DNA from: Ralstonia thomasii
GTDB taxonomy: Bacteria; Pseudomonadota; Gammaproteobacteria; Burkholderiales; Burkholderiaceae
Strand: one strand, 5' to 3'
Assembly: GCF_958405895.1 (NCBI RefSeq)
Contig: NZ_CATZAR010000001.1
Length of the DNA stretch: 64,000 bases
Below the pieces are notes generated by a model. That model was not told the DNA's origin. It worked only from the letters and a program-made list of their open reading frames with translations, and did no database searches. Shown piece after piece: positions 6,788-15,791 of this stretch; the stretch's first letter is position 1, and every line of letters starts with the position of its first letter. Both the position numbers and the translations under genes were made by a program.

Positions 6788-8737
6788 ATGATGACCAAGC
6801 ACCAACAATCGCCATCCACACAGCAGGAAGAAGCGCTGAGCGTACCGGGGCGGCGTCGCTTCATGAATAGCGCAGCGCTTGCCGGGTTGGCAACGGTCGT
6901 GGCATGCACTGACAAGGGCACACCCGCTGCCGCACCCGCCGCATCTGCCAGCGCGCCCACGGCCACGGCCGCAGGGGAACACGTCATCGCGGGCTTGCAT
7001 CCGAAGCCGGGTGAACTCGACACCTACTACGGCCTGTGGAGCGGCGGACATACCGGTGACATGCGTGTCATGGGCATGCCCTCGGGGCGCGAGATCCATC
7101 GCATTCCGATGTTCGTGCCCGATGCGCTGGTCGGCTGGGGCATCACGAACGAATCGAAGAAGGTGATGGGTACGAAGCCCGACGGCAGTCTCAGGTACAC
7201 GGTGGGCGATACCCACCACGTGCACGCGTCGTACAAGGATGGGAATTACGACGGCCGCTATGCGTGGATCAACGACAAGATCAACTCGCGCCTGGGGCGC
7301 GTGCGGCTCGACTACTTCATCTGCGACAAGATCACCGAACTGCCGAACGTGCAGGGCTTCCACGGCATCTTCCCGGACAAGCGCGATCCGCTCGACCCGA
7401 AGATCAACTACACGACGCGCGTGTTCTGCGGCGGCGAGTTTGCGATCCCGCTACCGAACACGGCGGGCATCGATGATCCGTCCAAGTACCGTTCACTGTT
7501 CACGTGCGTGGACGCTGAAACCATGGAAGTGCGCTGGCAGGTGCTGATCGACGGCAATTGCGACCTCGTCGCAACGTCGTACGACGGCAAGCTGGCCGCG
7601 ACCAACCAGTACAACACCGAGATGGGCGTGCACTACGAAGACATGATGTCTGCGGAGCGCGATGCCTGTCTGTTCTTCAACGTTGCGCGCATCGAGGCGG
7701 CGGTCAAGGCCGGCAAGTTCAAGACCATCGGCGACTCCAAGGTGCCGGTGGTGGACGGCACGCACGCGGCCAACCAGGATCCGAAGACAGCACTGACCGC
7801 TTATGTGTCGGTGCCGAAGAATCCGCACGGCGTCAATGCCAGCCCCGACCAGAAGTACTTCGTCTGTGCCGGCAAGCTTTCGCCCACCGGTACGGTCATC
7901 GAGCTGTCTCGCGTGCTCGACTGGTTCGACGGCAAGCTCGCCAAGATCGACGACGCCATCGTGGCGGAGGTCGAACTTGGCCTGGGGCCGCTGCACACTG
8001 CGTTCGACGGGCGCGGCAACGCATACACGACGCTGTTCCTCGACAGCCAGATCGTGAAGTGGAACATTGACGCCGCCATCAAGTTCCACAACGGTGACAA
8101 GAACGCGAAGTACGTGGTCGACCGCCTTGACGTGCATTACCAGCCGGGCCACCTGAGCGCATCGCAATCCGAAACCATGGCCGCCGACGGCAAGTTCCTC
8201 GCCGTGGGCTGCAAGTTCTCCAAGGACCGCTTCCTGCCCGTTGGCCCGCTGCACCCCGAAAACGAACAGTTCATCGACATCTCCGGCGACAAGATGGTGC
8301 TGCTGCAGGACCACCCGATCCGCAGCGAGCCGCACGACTTCATCATCTTCAAGCGCGAGCTGCTGCACCCGAAGCAGGTCTATTCGCTGGACGATTTCCC
8401 GCTGGCCACCAAGGACCCGAAGCAGTCCGGCGTGGTGCGCAATGGCAAGAAGGTGACGGTGCGGCTCACCTCGCAGGCACCGGCGTACAGCCTGCGCGAG
8501 TTCAAGCTGAAGAAGGGCGACGAGGTCACGCTGATCCTCACCAATCTGGACAAGGTCGAGGATCTGACGCACGGCTTCGCGATTCCGAAATACAACATCA
8601 ACTTCATCGTCAATCCGCAGGAAACCGCGTCGGTCACGTTCATTGCCGATAAGCCCGGCGTGTTCTGGTGCTACTGCACGCATTTCTGTCATGCACTGCA
8701 CCTTGAAATGCGCAGTCGCATGATCGTTGAGGCCTGA
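6788..8737 (+). CDS. nosZ: Nitrous oxide reductase NosZ, clade I type
   Basis: NosZ reduces N2O to N2 in the periplasm, the last step of denitrification. The 649 residues begin with a twin-arginine signal (GRRRFMNSAALAG), as in Tat-exported clade I enzymes. The seven-bladed propeller carries the CuZ histidines (DTHHVHAS, GLGPLHTAF, QPGHLSASQ, SEPHDF). The C-terminal cupredoxin domain has the CuA ligands in CTHFCHALHLEM. The signal peptide ends in TVVAC-TDKG, which also fits a lipobox, and is followed by an Ala/Pro/Ser linker; the enzyme may be lipid-anchored. The ATG at 6788 is followed at once by a second ATG. Confidence 0.98.
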   Translation: MMTKHQQSPSTQQEEALSVPGRRRFMNSAALAGLATVVACTDKGTPAAAPAASASAPTATAAGEHVIAGLHPKPGELDTYYGLWSGGHTGDMRVMGMPSGREIHRIPMFVPDALVGWGITNESKKVMGTKPDGSLRYTVGDTHHVHASYKDGNYDGRYAWINDKINSRLGRVRLDYFICDKITELPNVQGFHGIFPDKRDPLDPKINYTTRVFCGGEFAIPLPNTAGIDDPSKYRSLFTCVDAETMEVRWQVLIDGNCDLVATSYDGKLAATNQYNTEMGVHYEDMMSAERDACLFFNVARIEAAVKAGKFKTIGDSKVPVVDGTHAANQDPKTALTAYVSVPKNPHGVNASPDQKYFVCAGKLSPTGTVIELSRVLDWFDGKLAKIDDAIVAEVELGLGPLHTAFDGRGNAYTTLFLDSQIVKWNIDAAIKFHNGDKNAKYVVDRLDVHYQPGHLSASQSETMAADGKFLAVGCKFSKDRFLPVGPLHPENEQFIDISGDKMVLLQDHPIRSEPHDFIIFKRELLHPKQVYSLDDFPLATKDPKQSGVVRNGKKVTVRLTSQAPAYSLREFKLKKGDEVTLILTNLDKVEDLTHGFAIPKYNINFIVNPQETASVTFIADKPGVFWCYCTHFCHALHLEMRSRMIVEA

Positions 8738-8755
8738 TTCCGAGGAGAAGCGCGC

Positions 8756-11419
8756 GTGCCCCGTGCGGGCCCGCGCGTGCCGATGAACTCCAAGATGCCA
8801 TCCCGAAAACAAGGGTTCGCGGCGTGGGTCGCCGTGTTCCTCCTGATGCTGTTGGTGGGCGTGCAACCGGCGCAGGCCGGTCGCGGCGCCTACGAAGCCG
8901 AGTTGCCCGCCAATCTGGCCGAGGCCAAGGACCTGTGCGCGCTCGTACCTTGCGCCGACGTGTTTCCCGGCGCGGTGCGTTTTTCCGAACGCATGGGGCA
9001 ACCGCCTTATGTGGAAGCCTATGGCGCAGCGCAAGGCGGTAAGGCGGCGCTGCTGGGCTACGTGATGCTGTCCACCGACATCACGGACATCCCGGCCTAT
9101 TCGGGCAAGCCCGTGGTCACGCTGATCGGCATGGACCGGCAAGGCCGCTATGTCGGCATCAAGGTCCTGAAGCATTCCGAGCCGATCCTGCTGCTGGGGA
9201 TTCCCGAATCTGCGCTGCTGAACTTCAACAAGCAGTACATCGGCAAGTCGGTCAAGGACAAGATCGAAGTCGGTCAGTCACGGCCAGACGAGGGTGTGCT
9301 TGGCGTCGATGCGATCTCGGGCGCCACCGTGACCGTGATTGCGCAGAACCAGGTGCTGGCCACAGCCACATCTTCCGTGGCGCGTCAGGTTGGCATTCTG
9401 GCGCCAACGCGCCATGAGCCCGCGCGCTATGCGCAGACCGGGCAGCGTGCAAGCTGGGCAGAACTCGTCAAGCAGGGCAGCGTGCAGCGCTTGCTGATCC
9501 GGCCCGAACAGCTTGGGCTCGAACGCGCGCCGGAACCGTTCATTGAACTGTGGTTCGGTGATCTCAATCATCCCGACCTGGGTGCGAGCCTGCTCGGCCA
9601 ATCCGTCTGGAACGACCTGCACGCTCAGCTCAAGCAGAACGAGCATGCGATCTTCGTCATCCGCACCGCGGGCGCGGCGTCGTTCAAGGGGTCGGGCTTC
9701 GTACGCGGCGGCATCTATGACCGCATCCAGATCAAGCAAGGCGCGGAGTCCTTTACCTTCCGCGATTCGGACTACCTCAACCTCTATGGCCTGGCAGCCC
9801 CTGGCGCGCCGGCCTACACGGAATCGGCCATCTTCGTGGTGCGCTCGCCAGCGTTTTCGGCGGCGTATCCGTGGAAGCTGTCCTTCCTGGGCAACCGCGT
9901 CGATCGGGCGACCGGCACGCGCAGCTTTGTTACGTTCGATGCCCCGTACTGGTTGCCCGAAACGCTGCTGCAGGGCGGGCACCCGCATATCGACGAGCCG
10001 GAGGCCCCCTGGCGGCGGGTCTGGCGTACGCGCGCGCCGCAGATTGCACTCTTCATCGTGCTGCTCGTTTCGGTGAGCGTGGTGTATGCGCTGCGTGAGC
10101 GCCTGACGCGCCGTTCGACGCACAAGAACAAGTGGCCGGTGAACGCCTTCAAGTACACCGCGTGGGCCCTGAGCATCGGCTTCGTCGGTTTCGGTGCGAT
10201 GGCGCAGCCGTCGATCACGCAAGTGCTGACATGGTTCCACTCGCTGCTGTTCCAGTGGACGTGGTCGCTGTTCCTGACGGATCCGTTCATCTTCTGCTTC
10301 TGGATCTTCATCATCCTGACGGTGTTCCTCTTTGGGCGAGGGCTGTTCTGCGGATGGCTGTGCCCGTTCGGCTCGCTGTCGGAAGCGCTCTACAAGATTG
10401 GCGGACGGCTCGGCCTCAAACGCTGGCAGCGTCATCTGCCGCGTGCCTGGCACGACAAGCTGAAGTGGCTCAAGTACGCCATCTTCTTCGGGTTGTTGAC
10501 GGTGTCGGTGTTCTCGATGGGGCTGGCAGAAAAGCTTGCCGAGGTGGAACCGTTCAAGACGACATTCCTGGTCGGCATCAGCCACCGAGCGTGGCCCTAC
10601 GGGCTGTTCGTCTGCACGCTGCTCGGGATCTCGCTGTTTGTCGAGCGCCCGTACTGCAAGTACATCTGCCCGCTGGGTGCCGCGCTTGCCATGCCGAGCA
10701 CGTTCCGCTGGTTTGGCCTGCGCCGCAAGCAAGACTGCAACAGTTGCAAGGCCTGCGCCGTCGGTTGCGGGTCTTTGGCGATCGACGCGGACGGCCGTAT
10801 CGACCATCGCGAATGCCTGCACTGCCTCGATTGCATGGTGCTGTACACCGACGTCAAGGGCTGCCCGCCGCTTGCCAAGGAGCGCAAGCGGCGCGAGCGC
10901 GATGGGCTGGAGATCACGCCCATCGGCAAGGACGGCTACTTCATTCCCATCCAGCCGGTGCCGGTGCCCATGAACCCGCGGGTGGCGCAAGGCCCCGACC
11001 CGCGCATGCCGACCGACCGCGTGGTGCCGACCGGACGCGAAGGTGCGCGTGGCCTGCGCTGGCTGATGTTGGAATTGCGCGATCACCTCTGGCCGTGGAG
11101 CAGCAACGGGTGGAGGTCGGCGCGCGGCCTGCAGATCGCGGGGGCTTCGCTTGCGCTGGCAGCGAGCGTGGCATGGATCCTGGCGGCGACGGGCCACCTG
11201 TCGTCGGGCGCGGTCATCGCATGGTGGTTCGGCTGGAGCCTGTATGAAGTGCTGATCCGCCTTGCCGGCCGTCGCTACGTCAAGGATGGCCCGTGGTGGC
11301 AAGCCAATTATCGGCGCGCAACCGTCATGGACATGCTGAGCTACGTCGGCTTCAAGAACCTGCTGATTGGCGCCATGCTGTTCCTGACCCTGAAAGCGCT
11401 GGGGTGGCTGCAGGTATGA
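8756..11419 (+). CDS. nosR: NosR, flavin/iron-sulfur membrane protein for N2O reduction
   Basis: NosR passes electrons to, and supports expression of, N2O reductase. After a signal helix comes a periplasmic FMN-binding domain whose attachment motif reads VDAISGATVT near residue 185; ApbE-type enzymes modify this Thr. The middle and C-terminal parts hold several membrane helices and cytoplasm-facing CxxxCP motifs (CGWLCPFGSLSE, CKYICPLGAALA). A ferredoxin-like region follows, with CNSCKACAVGCG and ECLHCLDCM. At 887 residues it is at the long end for the family. GTG 8756 is chosen because AGGAG lies eight bases before it; ATG 8783 is the alternative. Confidence 0.95.
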   Translation: MPRAGPRVPMNSKMPSRKQGFAAWVAVFLLMLLVGVQPAQAGRGAYEAELPANLAEAKDLCALVPCADVFPGAVRFSERMGQPPYVEAYGAAQGGKAALLGYVMLSTDITDIPAYSGKPVVTLIGMDRQGRYVGIKVLKHSEPILLLGIPESALLNFNKQYIGKSVKDKIEVGQSRPDEGVLGVDAISGATVTVIAQNQVLATATSSVARQVGILAPTRHEPARYAQTGQRASWAELVKQGSVQRLLIRPEQLGLERAPEPFIELWFGDLNHPDLGASLLGQSVWNDLHAQLKQNEHAIFVIRTAGAASFKGSGFVRGGIYDRIQIKQGAESFTFRDSDYLNLYGLAAPGAPAYTESAIFVVRSPAFSAAYPWKLSFLGNRVDRATGTRSFVTFDAPYWLPETLLQGGHPHIDEPEAPWRRVWRTRAPQIALFIVLLVSVSVVYALRERLTRRSTHKNKWPVNAFKYTAWALSIGFVGFGAMAQPSITQVLTWFHSLLFQWTWSLFLTDPFIFCFWIFIILTVFLFGRGLFCGWLCPFGSLSEALYKIGGRLGLKRWQRHLPRAWHDKLKWLKYAIFFGLLTVSVFSMGLAEKLAEVEPFKTTFLVGISHRAWPYGLFVCTLLGISLFVERPYCKYICPLGAALAMPSTFRWFGLRRKQDCNSCKACAVGCGSLAIDADGRIDHRECLHCLDCMVLYTDVKGCPPLAKERKRRERDGLEITPIGKDGYFIPIQPVPVPMNPRVAQGPDPRMPTDRVVPTGREGARGLRWLMLELRDHLWPWSSNGWRSARGLQIAGASLALAASVAWILAATGHLSSGAVIAWWFGWSLYEVLIRLAGRRYVKDGPWWQANYRRATVMDMLSYVGFKNLLIGAMLFLTLKALGWLQV

Positions 11420-12711
11420 GGTGGCTGCCGGTGTTGCTCGTTGTCTGCGGCTGGCTTGCGGCTGTGCAGGGCGCTCACGCATCGGCGGCCACCACGGTGC
11501 GCGTTGCGGCGGGGCAGTCGCTGCAAGCAGCCATCGACGCAGCACATCCGGGCGATGTGCTTGAGATCGAGCGCGGCACGTATACCGGCAACCTCATCGT
11601 CAACAAGCCTCTGACGCTGCGCGGACTCGATCGTCCCACGCTCAGCGGCGGCCAGCGCGGCGACACGATCCGCATCGGCGCACCGGACGTCGTGATCGAG
11701 GGCCTGATCGTTCGCGATTCGGGCGACAGCCTGAAAGAGCAGAACGCAGGCATCAACATCCTGCCCGGCGCGCATCGCGCCGTGGTGCGCCAGTGTGAGC
11801 TGACCTACAACCTGTTCGGTCTGTGGATCGAGAAAGCCAACGACGTGCGCATCGAGGCCAACACCATCACCGGCAAGCGTGACTACAACTCGGCGCAGCG
11901 CGGCAATGGCGTGGAGCTGTACAACACGCAAGGCGCGCGCATCATCGGCAACAACATCAGCTTCGTACGGGATGCGCTTTACGTGGACGTGTCGCACCAC
12001 GCCGTTTTCAAAGGCAATCGGCTCCACCACAGCCGCTATGGCACGCACTACATGAACTCCTACTACAACCTGTGGGAGGACAACGACAGCTATGCCAACC
12101 GGGGCGGCCTGGCCTTGATGGAGGTGCGCGACCAGATCGTGCGCAACAACCGCACCTGGGGCAATGCCGACCACGGGATCATGCTGCGCACGTTGCAGGA
12201 CTCGGTGGTGGAGAACAACGTGGTGGCCGACAACGACCGCGGCTTCTTCATCTACGACGTGGAATACACGCAACTGCGCGGCAACCTCATCGTCGGCAAC
12301 CAGGTGGGCGTGCACCTGTCGGCAGGCTCGACACGCAACGTCGTGCAAGGCAACGACTTCATCGGCAACCGAGAGCAAGTCCGCTACGTGGGCGCGCGTG
12401 ACGAGGCATGGGGGGCACGCACGGCTGCCGAGCGCGCGCAGGGCAACTTCTGGAGCGACTACCTGGGCTGGGACCGCGATGGCGATGGCATCGGCGATGT
12501 GCCCTACGAGGCCAACGACGTTGTCGACCGGCTGATCTGGCGTCACCCCGGCGTGCAACTGCTGTTGGCGAGCCCGGCGGTGCAGGCACTTAGATTCGTC
12601 AGCCGGCAGTTTCCCATCCTGCGTGTGCCGAGCGTGGTGGACGCGTATCCGCGCATGCAACCCGCGAACCCACATTGGAGCACCTGGCGTGACAGATCCC
12701 CTTCACGTTGA
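11416..12711 (+). CDS. nosD: NosD, periplasmic copper-site maturation protein
   Basis: NosD works with the NosFY transporter to assemble the CuZ centre of NosZ. The 431-residue protein has a Sec signal ending near AHASAA. The rest is a right-handed parallel beta-helix of repeated N-rich turns such as GNGVELYNTQGARIIGNN and LRDSVVENNVVADND-like repeats between about residues 90 and 330. The ATG at 11416 overlaps the nosR stop by four bases, which sets the start. Confidence 0.95.
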   Translation: MRWLPVLLVVCGWLAAVQGAHASAATTVRVAAGQSLQAAIDAAHPGDVLEIERGTYTGNLIVNKPLTLRGLDRPTLSGGQRGDTIRIGAPDVVIEGLIVRDSGDSLKEQNAGINILPGAHRAVVRQCELTYNLFGLWIEKANDVRIEANTITGKRDYNSAQRGNGVELYNTQGARIIGNNISFVRDALYVDVSHHAVFKGNRLHHSRYGTHYMNSYYNLWEDNDSYANRGGLALMEVRDQIVRNNRTWGNADHGIMLRTLQDSVVENNVVADNDRGFFIYDVEYTQLRGNLIVGNQVGVHLSAGSTRNVVQGNDFIGNREQVRYVGARDEAWGARTAAERAQGNFWSDYLGWDRDGDGIGDVPYEANDVVDRLIWRHPGVQLLLASPAVQALRFVSRQFPILRVPSVVDAYPRMQPANPHWSTWRDRSPSR

Positions 12712-13645
12712 CGAGACTGCCGCCATCTCGCTGCGCGGCGTCTGTAAACACTATGGTGCCGTGCGAGCCGTCGACGGCGTTGACCTGGACGTCGGCTACG
12801 GCGAACTGTTCGGCCTGATCGGGCACAACGGTGCCGGCAAGAGCACGCTGTTCAAGATGATGCTTGGGCTGATTCCGGCAACCGCCGGCAGCATCCGCGT
12901 GGCCGGGGCATCGGTGCGTGGGGCTGCATTCCGCGCCGCGCGCAGGCAGATCGGCTACCTGCCCGAGAACCTCGTTCTGTACGACAACCTGAGCGGGTTG
13001 GAGACCTTGCGGTTTTTCGCCAAGCTCAAGGGCGCACCGGCAGCCGATTGCGCGTCGCTGCTTGCCCGCGTCGGGCTGGCGGGTGCGGTCGACCAACCCG
13101 TGCGGGCGTATTCAAAGGGGATGCGGCAGCGCCTCGGGTTTGCGCAGGCGCTGTTGGGTGCGCCACGCGTGCTTTTTCTGGATGAGCCGACCAACGGCCT
13201 CGATCCGGCGGCAATCCACGACTTCTACGCCACGCTGCAGGCACTGCGCGAGCAGGGCGTCACGATCCTGATCACGTCGCACATCCTGGCCGAGCTGCAG
13301 CAGCGCATCGACCGCCTTGCCATCCTGGCCGACGGCCGTGTCCTTGCGCTTGGCAGTGTCGCTGCACTGCGCGCACAGGCCGATCTGCCCCTGACGCTGG
13401 CCTTGCGGGTCGAGGCCGGCGCGCGCGGCGCACTGTGGGCGCAACTCGCGCCCTTGCGCGCACACGGCGCAGAGATCGTCGACGGGCAGGCCGAGCATGA
13501 GGTGATGCTGCGCTGCAGCCGCTCGCTCAAGATGGACGTACTTCAGGCACTGCAGCCGCTGGGCGGGCGCCTGCTCGATCTGCAGATCCACGAACCGTCG
13601 CTCGAAGACGTGTTCTTTGGCCTCAGGCAAACGGAGGCCGCATGA
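12689..13645 (+). CDS. nosF: NosF, ABC transporter ATP-binding protein
   Basis: NosF is the ATPase of the NosFY transporter linked to NosD. Walker A (GHNGAGKST), the signature (YSKGMRQRLG) and Walker B (RVLFLDEPTNGLDP) are all intact in 318 residues. The C-terminal third is a regulatory extension typical of drug- and copper-type exporters. GTG 12689 has GGAG eight bases upstream and overlaps the end of nosD by 23 bases. Confidence 0.94.
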   Translation: MTDPLHVDETAAISLRGVCKHYGAVRAVDGVDLDVGYGELFGLIGHNGAGKSTLFKMMLGLIPATAGSIRVAGASVRGAAFRAARRQIGYLPENLVLYDNLSGLETLRFFAKLKGAPAADCASLLARVGLAGAVDQPVRAYSKGMRQRLGFAQALLGAPRVLFLDEPTNGLDPAAIHDFYATLQALREQGVTILITSHILAELQQRIDRLAILADGRVLALGSVAALRAQADLPLTLALRVEAGARGALWAQLAPLRAHGAEIVDGQAEHEVMLRCSRSLKMDVLQALQPLGGRLLDLQIHEPSLEDVFFGLRQTEAA

Positions 13646-14466
13646 TCGGCATCGAATATCGGCAAGTGGCCGCCGTGGCGGCCAAAGAACTGCGCGATCG
13701 CCTGCGCAACCGATGGGTGCTCGCAGTGGCCGTCGTCTTCGCCGTGTTCTCGCTCGTGATCAGCTACTTTGGCGGCGCCGAGCAGGGCACGCTCGGGCCG
13801 CGGTCCATCGAGTTCGTCATTACCAGCTTGGTCAGCCTCGTCATCTACCTGATCCCGCTGATTGCGCTGTTGCTTGGGTTCGATGCCGTTGTGGGCGAGC
13901 GCGAGCGCGGCTCGCTCGATCTGCTGCTGGCCCTCCCGCTGACGCGCGTGGAACTGCTGCTGGGCAAATACCTCGGGCTCGCCGCAGCGCTCACCCTGTC
14001 GACGTTGGGTGGCTTCGCGCTGATGGCCGTGCTCCTGTGGCACCAGTTCGGCTCGGCGGGGCTGTATCAGGCGGCTGGCTTCGTGCTGAGTTCGGTGCTG
14101 CTGGGGCTGGTCTTTCTGAGCCTGGCGCTGTTCGTCTCTGTCGTCAGCCGTGAGCGCACGCGTGCTTCGGGCGCCGCCATCGCGCTGTGGTTTGGCTTCG
14201 TGCTGATATTCGACCTGTTGCTGCTCGGCCTGCTCGTCGCCACCGGCGGCAGCTTTGGTGGCCAGGCGCTGGCGTATCTGCTGCTGCTCAATCCCACCGA
14301 TATTTTTCGCATCCTCAACGTGTTTTCGCTGGACCAGCTGCGGGGCTTGCATGGCCTCGTCAGCATCGTGCCGCCTGCCCTGGGCAACCCGTGGGCGATG
14401 GGCGCGGCGATGCTGGCTTGGATTGCCGCGCCGCTGGCACTGGCCGCCTGGAGATTCCGCGCATGA
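13642..14466 (+). CDS. nosY: NosY, ABC transporter permease
   Basis: NosY is the membrane partner of NosF. The 274 residues contain six hydrophobic segments, with the conserved GERERGSLDLLLALP between segments two and three that contacts the ATPase. The start overlaps the nosF stop by four bases. The substrate exported for CuZ assembly is not settled in the family; a sulfur species is favoured. Confidence 0.93.
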   Translation: MIGIEYRQVAAVAAKELRDRLRNRWVLAVAVVFAVFSLVISYFGGAEQGTLGPRSIEFVITSLVSLVIYLIPLIALLLGFDAVVGERERGSLDLLLALPLTRVELLLGKYLGLAAALTLSTLGGFALMAVLLWHQFGSAGLYQAAGFVLSSVLLGLVFLSLALFVSVVSRERTRASGAAIALWFGFVLIFDLLLLGLLVATGGSFGGQALAYLLLLNPTDIFRILNVFSLDQLRGLHGLVSIVPPALGNPWAMGAAMLAWIAAPLALAAWRFRA

Positions 14467-14993
14467 ACCCGGATCGTCGCCGCCTGCTGGCGGCTGCCCT
14501 GGCCGGATCGGCCGCCCTGATTGGTCTGGCTGCCTGTGGCCGGCAGGCCGAAGCCACCCTTGTCCCCGCTGAAGCCGACGCGGCGACCACCTGCGATCTG
14601 GATGGCATGCTGGTGGCGGATTATCCAGGGCCCAAGGCGCAGCTCTATTACCAGGGCGACGCGACGCCGCACTGGTGCTGCGATACGGTGGAAATGTTCA
14701 ACACACTGCTCAAGCCGGAGCAGGCGCGGCCAATCCGGGCGGCGCTCGTGCAGGACATGGGCCAGGCCGACTGGGAGCATCCTCGTGGCCACTGGTTTGA
14801 CGCCAAGACCGGCTATTACGTGTTCGGCAGCCGGCGCCGCGGCTCGATGGGGCCGACGGTCGCGAGCTTCCGGCTGGAAGCCGATGCCCGCGCGTTCATT
14901 GCCCGCGACGGTGGCAAGCTGCTGCGCTACGCCGAAGTGACGCCAGACATGGTGGACCTCAGCGGTGGCGCGCTGCACGACGGGCGGATGTAG
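14463..14993 (+). CDS. nosL: NosL copper chaperone lipoprotein
   Basis: NosL binds Cu(I) and delivers it to the NosDFY complex. The 176-residue protein has a twin-arginine-like signal (DRRRLLAAA) that ends in a lipobox LAAC. The metal motif reads CDLDGM, where many NosL proteins have C-x2-C-G-M. The PGPKAQLYYQG, HWFDAKTGYYVFGS and RRGSMGP segments match the family. It overlaps nosY by four bases. Confidence 0.92.
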   Translation: MNPDRRRLLAAALAGSAALIGLAACGRQAEATLVPAEADAATTCDLDGMLVADYPGPKAQLYYQGDATPHWCCDTVEMFNTLLKPEQARPIRAALVQDMGQADWEHPRGHWFDAKTGYYVFGSRRRGSMGPTVASFRLEADARAFIARDGGKLLRYAEVTPDMVDLSGGALHDGRM

Positions 14994-14995
14994 CC

Positions 14996-15598
14996 ATGCG
15001 GCTGCGTCGATCGGGCTTGATGACAGTCGCTTTGCTGGCGGCCTCGCTCTGGTGGTATGGCGTGTATGCGAGCCGCCGGGTGGAGCCCGAGATTCCCACC
15101 GAAATCTGCTTCGTTGCGGCGCCAACGCCCTATGACCCGCGCTCGGGCACGGCGCCCGATGCGCCGCGCGCCATCCCGCTCAACGCACGCTGCCCGGTCT
15201 GCGGCGCGTTTCCGTCGCGCGCGCCGGATTGGGCAGCCCAGGTGATCTTTGCCGATGGCGACGCGTACTTCTTCGACTCGCCATTGAGCCTGTTCATCTA
15301 CTTGCGCAACCTGCCGCGCTACGCCGCTGGCCGGAAATCGGCCGACATTGCCGCCGCCTACGTGCGTGCAGTTGGCGACGGGCGCTGGATTGCCGCGCTG
15401 CAGGCCGTCTACGTATGGGGGTCCGACGTGCCGGGGCCAATGCGCAGGGGCAATCTCCCTGCCTTCCGGAATCACACGGATGCGCGCGATTTCATTACGC
15501 GCCACGGCGGATCAGTCACGGGCTCCGCCGGCATTACCGCAGAACGCCTCCGGGCGTTGGAACCCTCGCAGCCCCATCCGGCAGGTCGGCACACCTAG
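14996..15598 (+). CDS. Second NosL-like protein, membrane-anchored
   Basis: This 200-residue protein starts two bases after nosL. It has an N-terminal hydrophobic anchor (residues 8-25) and no lipobox. Around residue 65 it shows RCPVCGAFPSR, then DWAAQVIFADGDAYFFDSP, which fits the CPVCGMF-type branch of the NosL family with Met replaced by Ala. The tail has AVYVWGSDVPGPM and HGGS, also NosL-like. It may cooperate with or replace NosL in copper delivery; both cysteines remain as ligands. It ends the nos operon, and no clear terminator follows. Confidence 0.75.
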   Translation: MRLRRSGLMTVALLAASLWWYGVYASRRVEPEIPTEICFVAAPTPYDPRSGTAPDAPRAIPLNARCPVCGAFPSRAPDWAAQVIFADGDAYFFDSPLSLFIYLRNLPRYAAGRKSADIAAAYVRAVGDGRWIAALQAVYVWGSDVPGPMRRGNLPAFRNHTDARDFITRHGGSVTGSAGITAERLRALEPSQPHPAGRHT

Positions 15599-15710
15599 CG
15601 CGTTCCCGTCTGGTTGTGGGGCGACGCAGATTGCACCGTGCGGGCCATGCTGGCGTGGTGCTTGGCGGCCATCTGTCGATAAGCCGGCCCGGAAGCTGGT
15701 TTTTCGGCGC

Positions 15711-15738
15711 TTCGACAGGCGGTGCGGCCTTGGATAAT
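15711..15738 (+). promoter_or_regulatory. Possible sigma-70-like promoter upstream of flhB
   Basis: TTCGAC (15711-15716) and GATAAT (15733-15738) are 16 bases apart, 53 bases before the flhB start. A GTCGATAA at 15675-15682 resembles a sigma-28 -10 element but has no matching -35. The match is modest, and flagellar class II genes often depend on an activator that cannot be recognised here. Confidence 0.3.
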
Positions 15739-15791
15739 GCGACGGCCGGCCAACCTGCCGGCATGTCCCGCCCACCCCCTCGCACGCCGGC

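Noticed and set aside
9278..11545. Long open frame (about 755 codons) on the strand opposite nosR
   Set aside because: nosR is a convincing gene with full motifs; the antisense frame has low-complexity His/Arg/Gln-rich text typical of high-GC shadows.
15675..15682. GTCGATAA as a sigma-28 promoter for flhB
   Set aside because: One mismatch in the -10 and no matching -35 at the right spacing.
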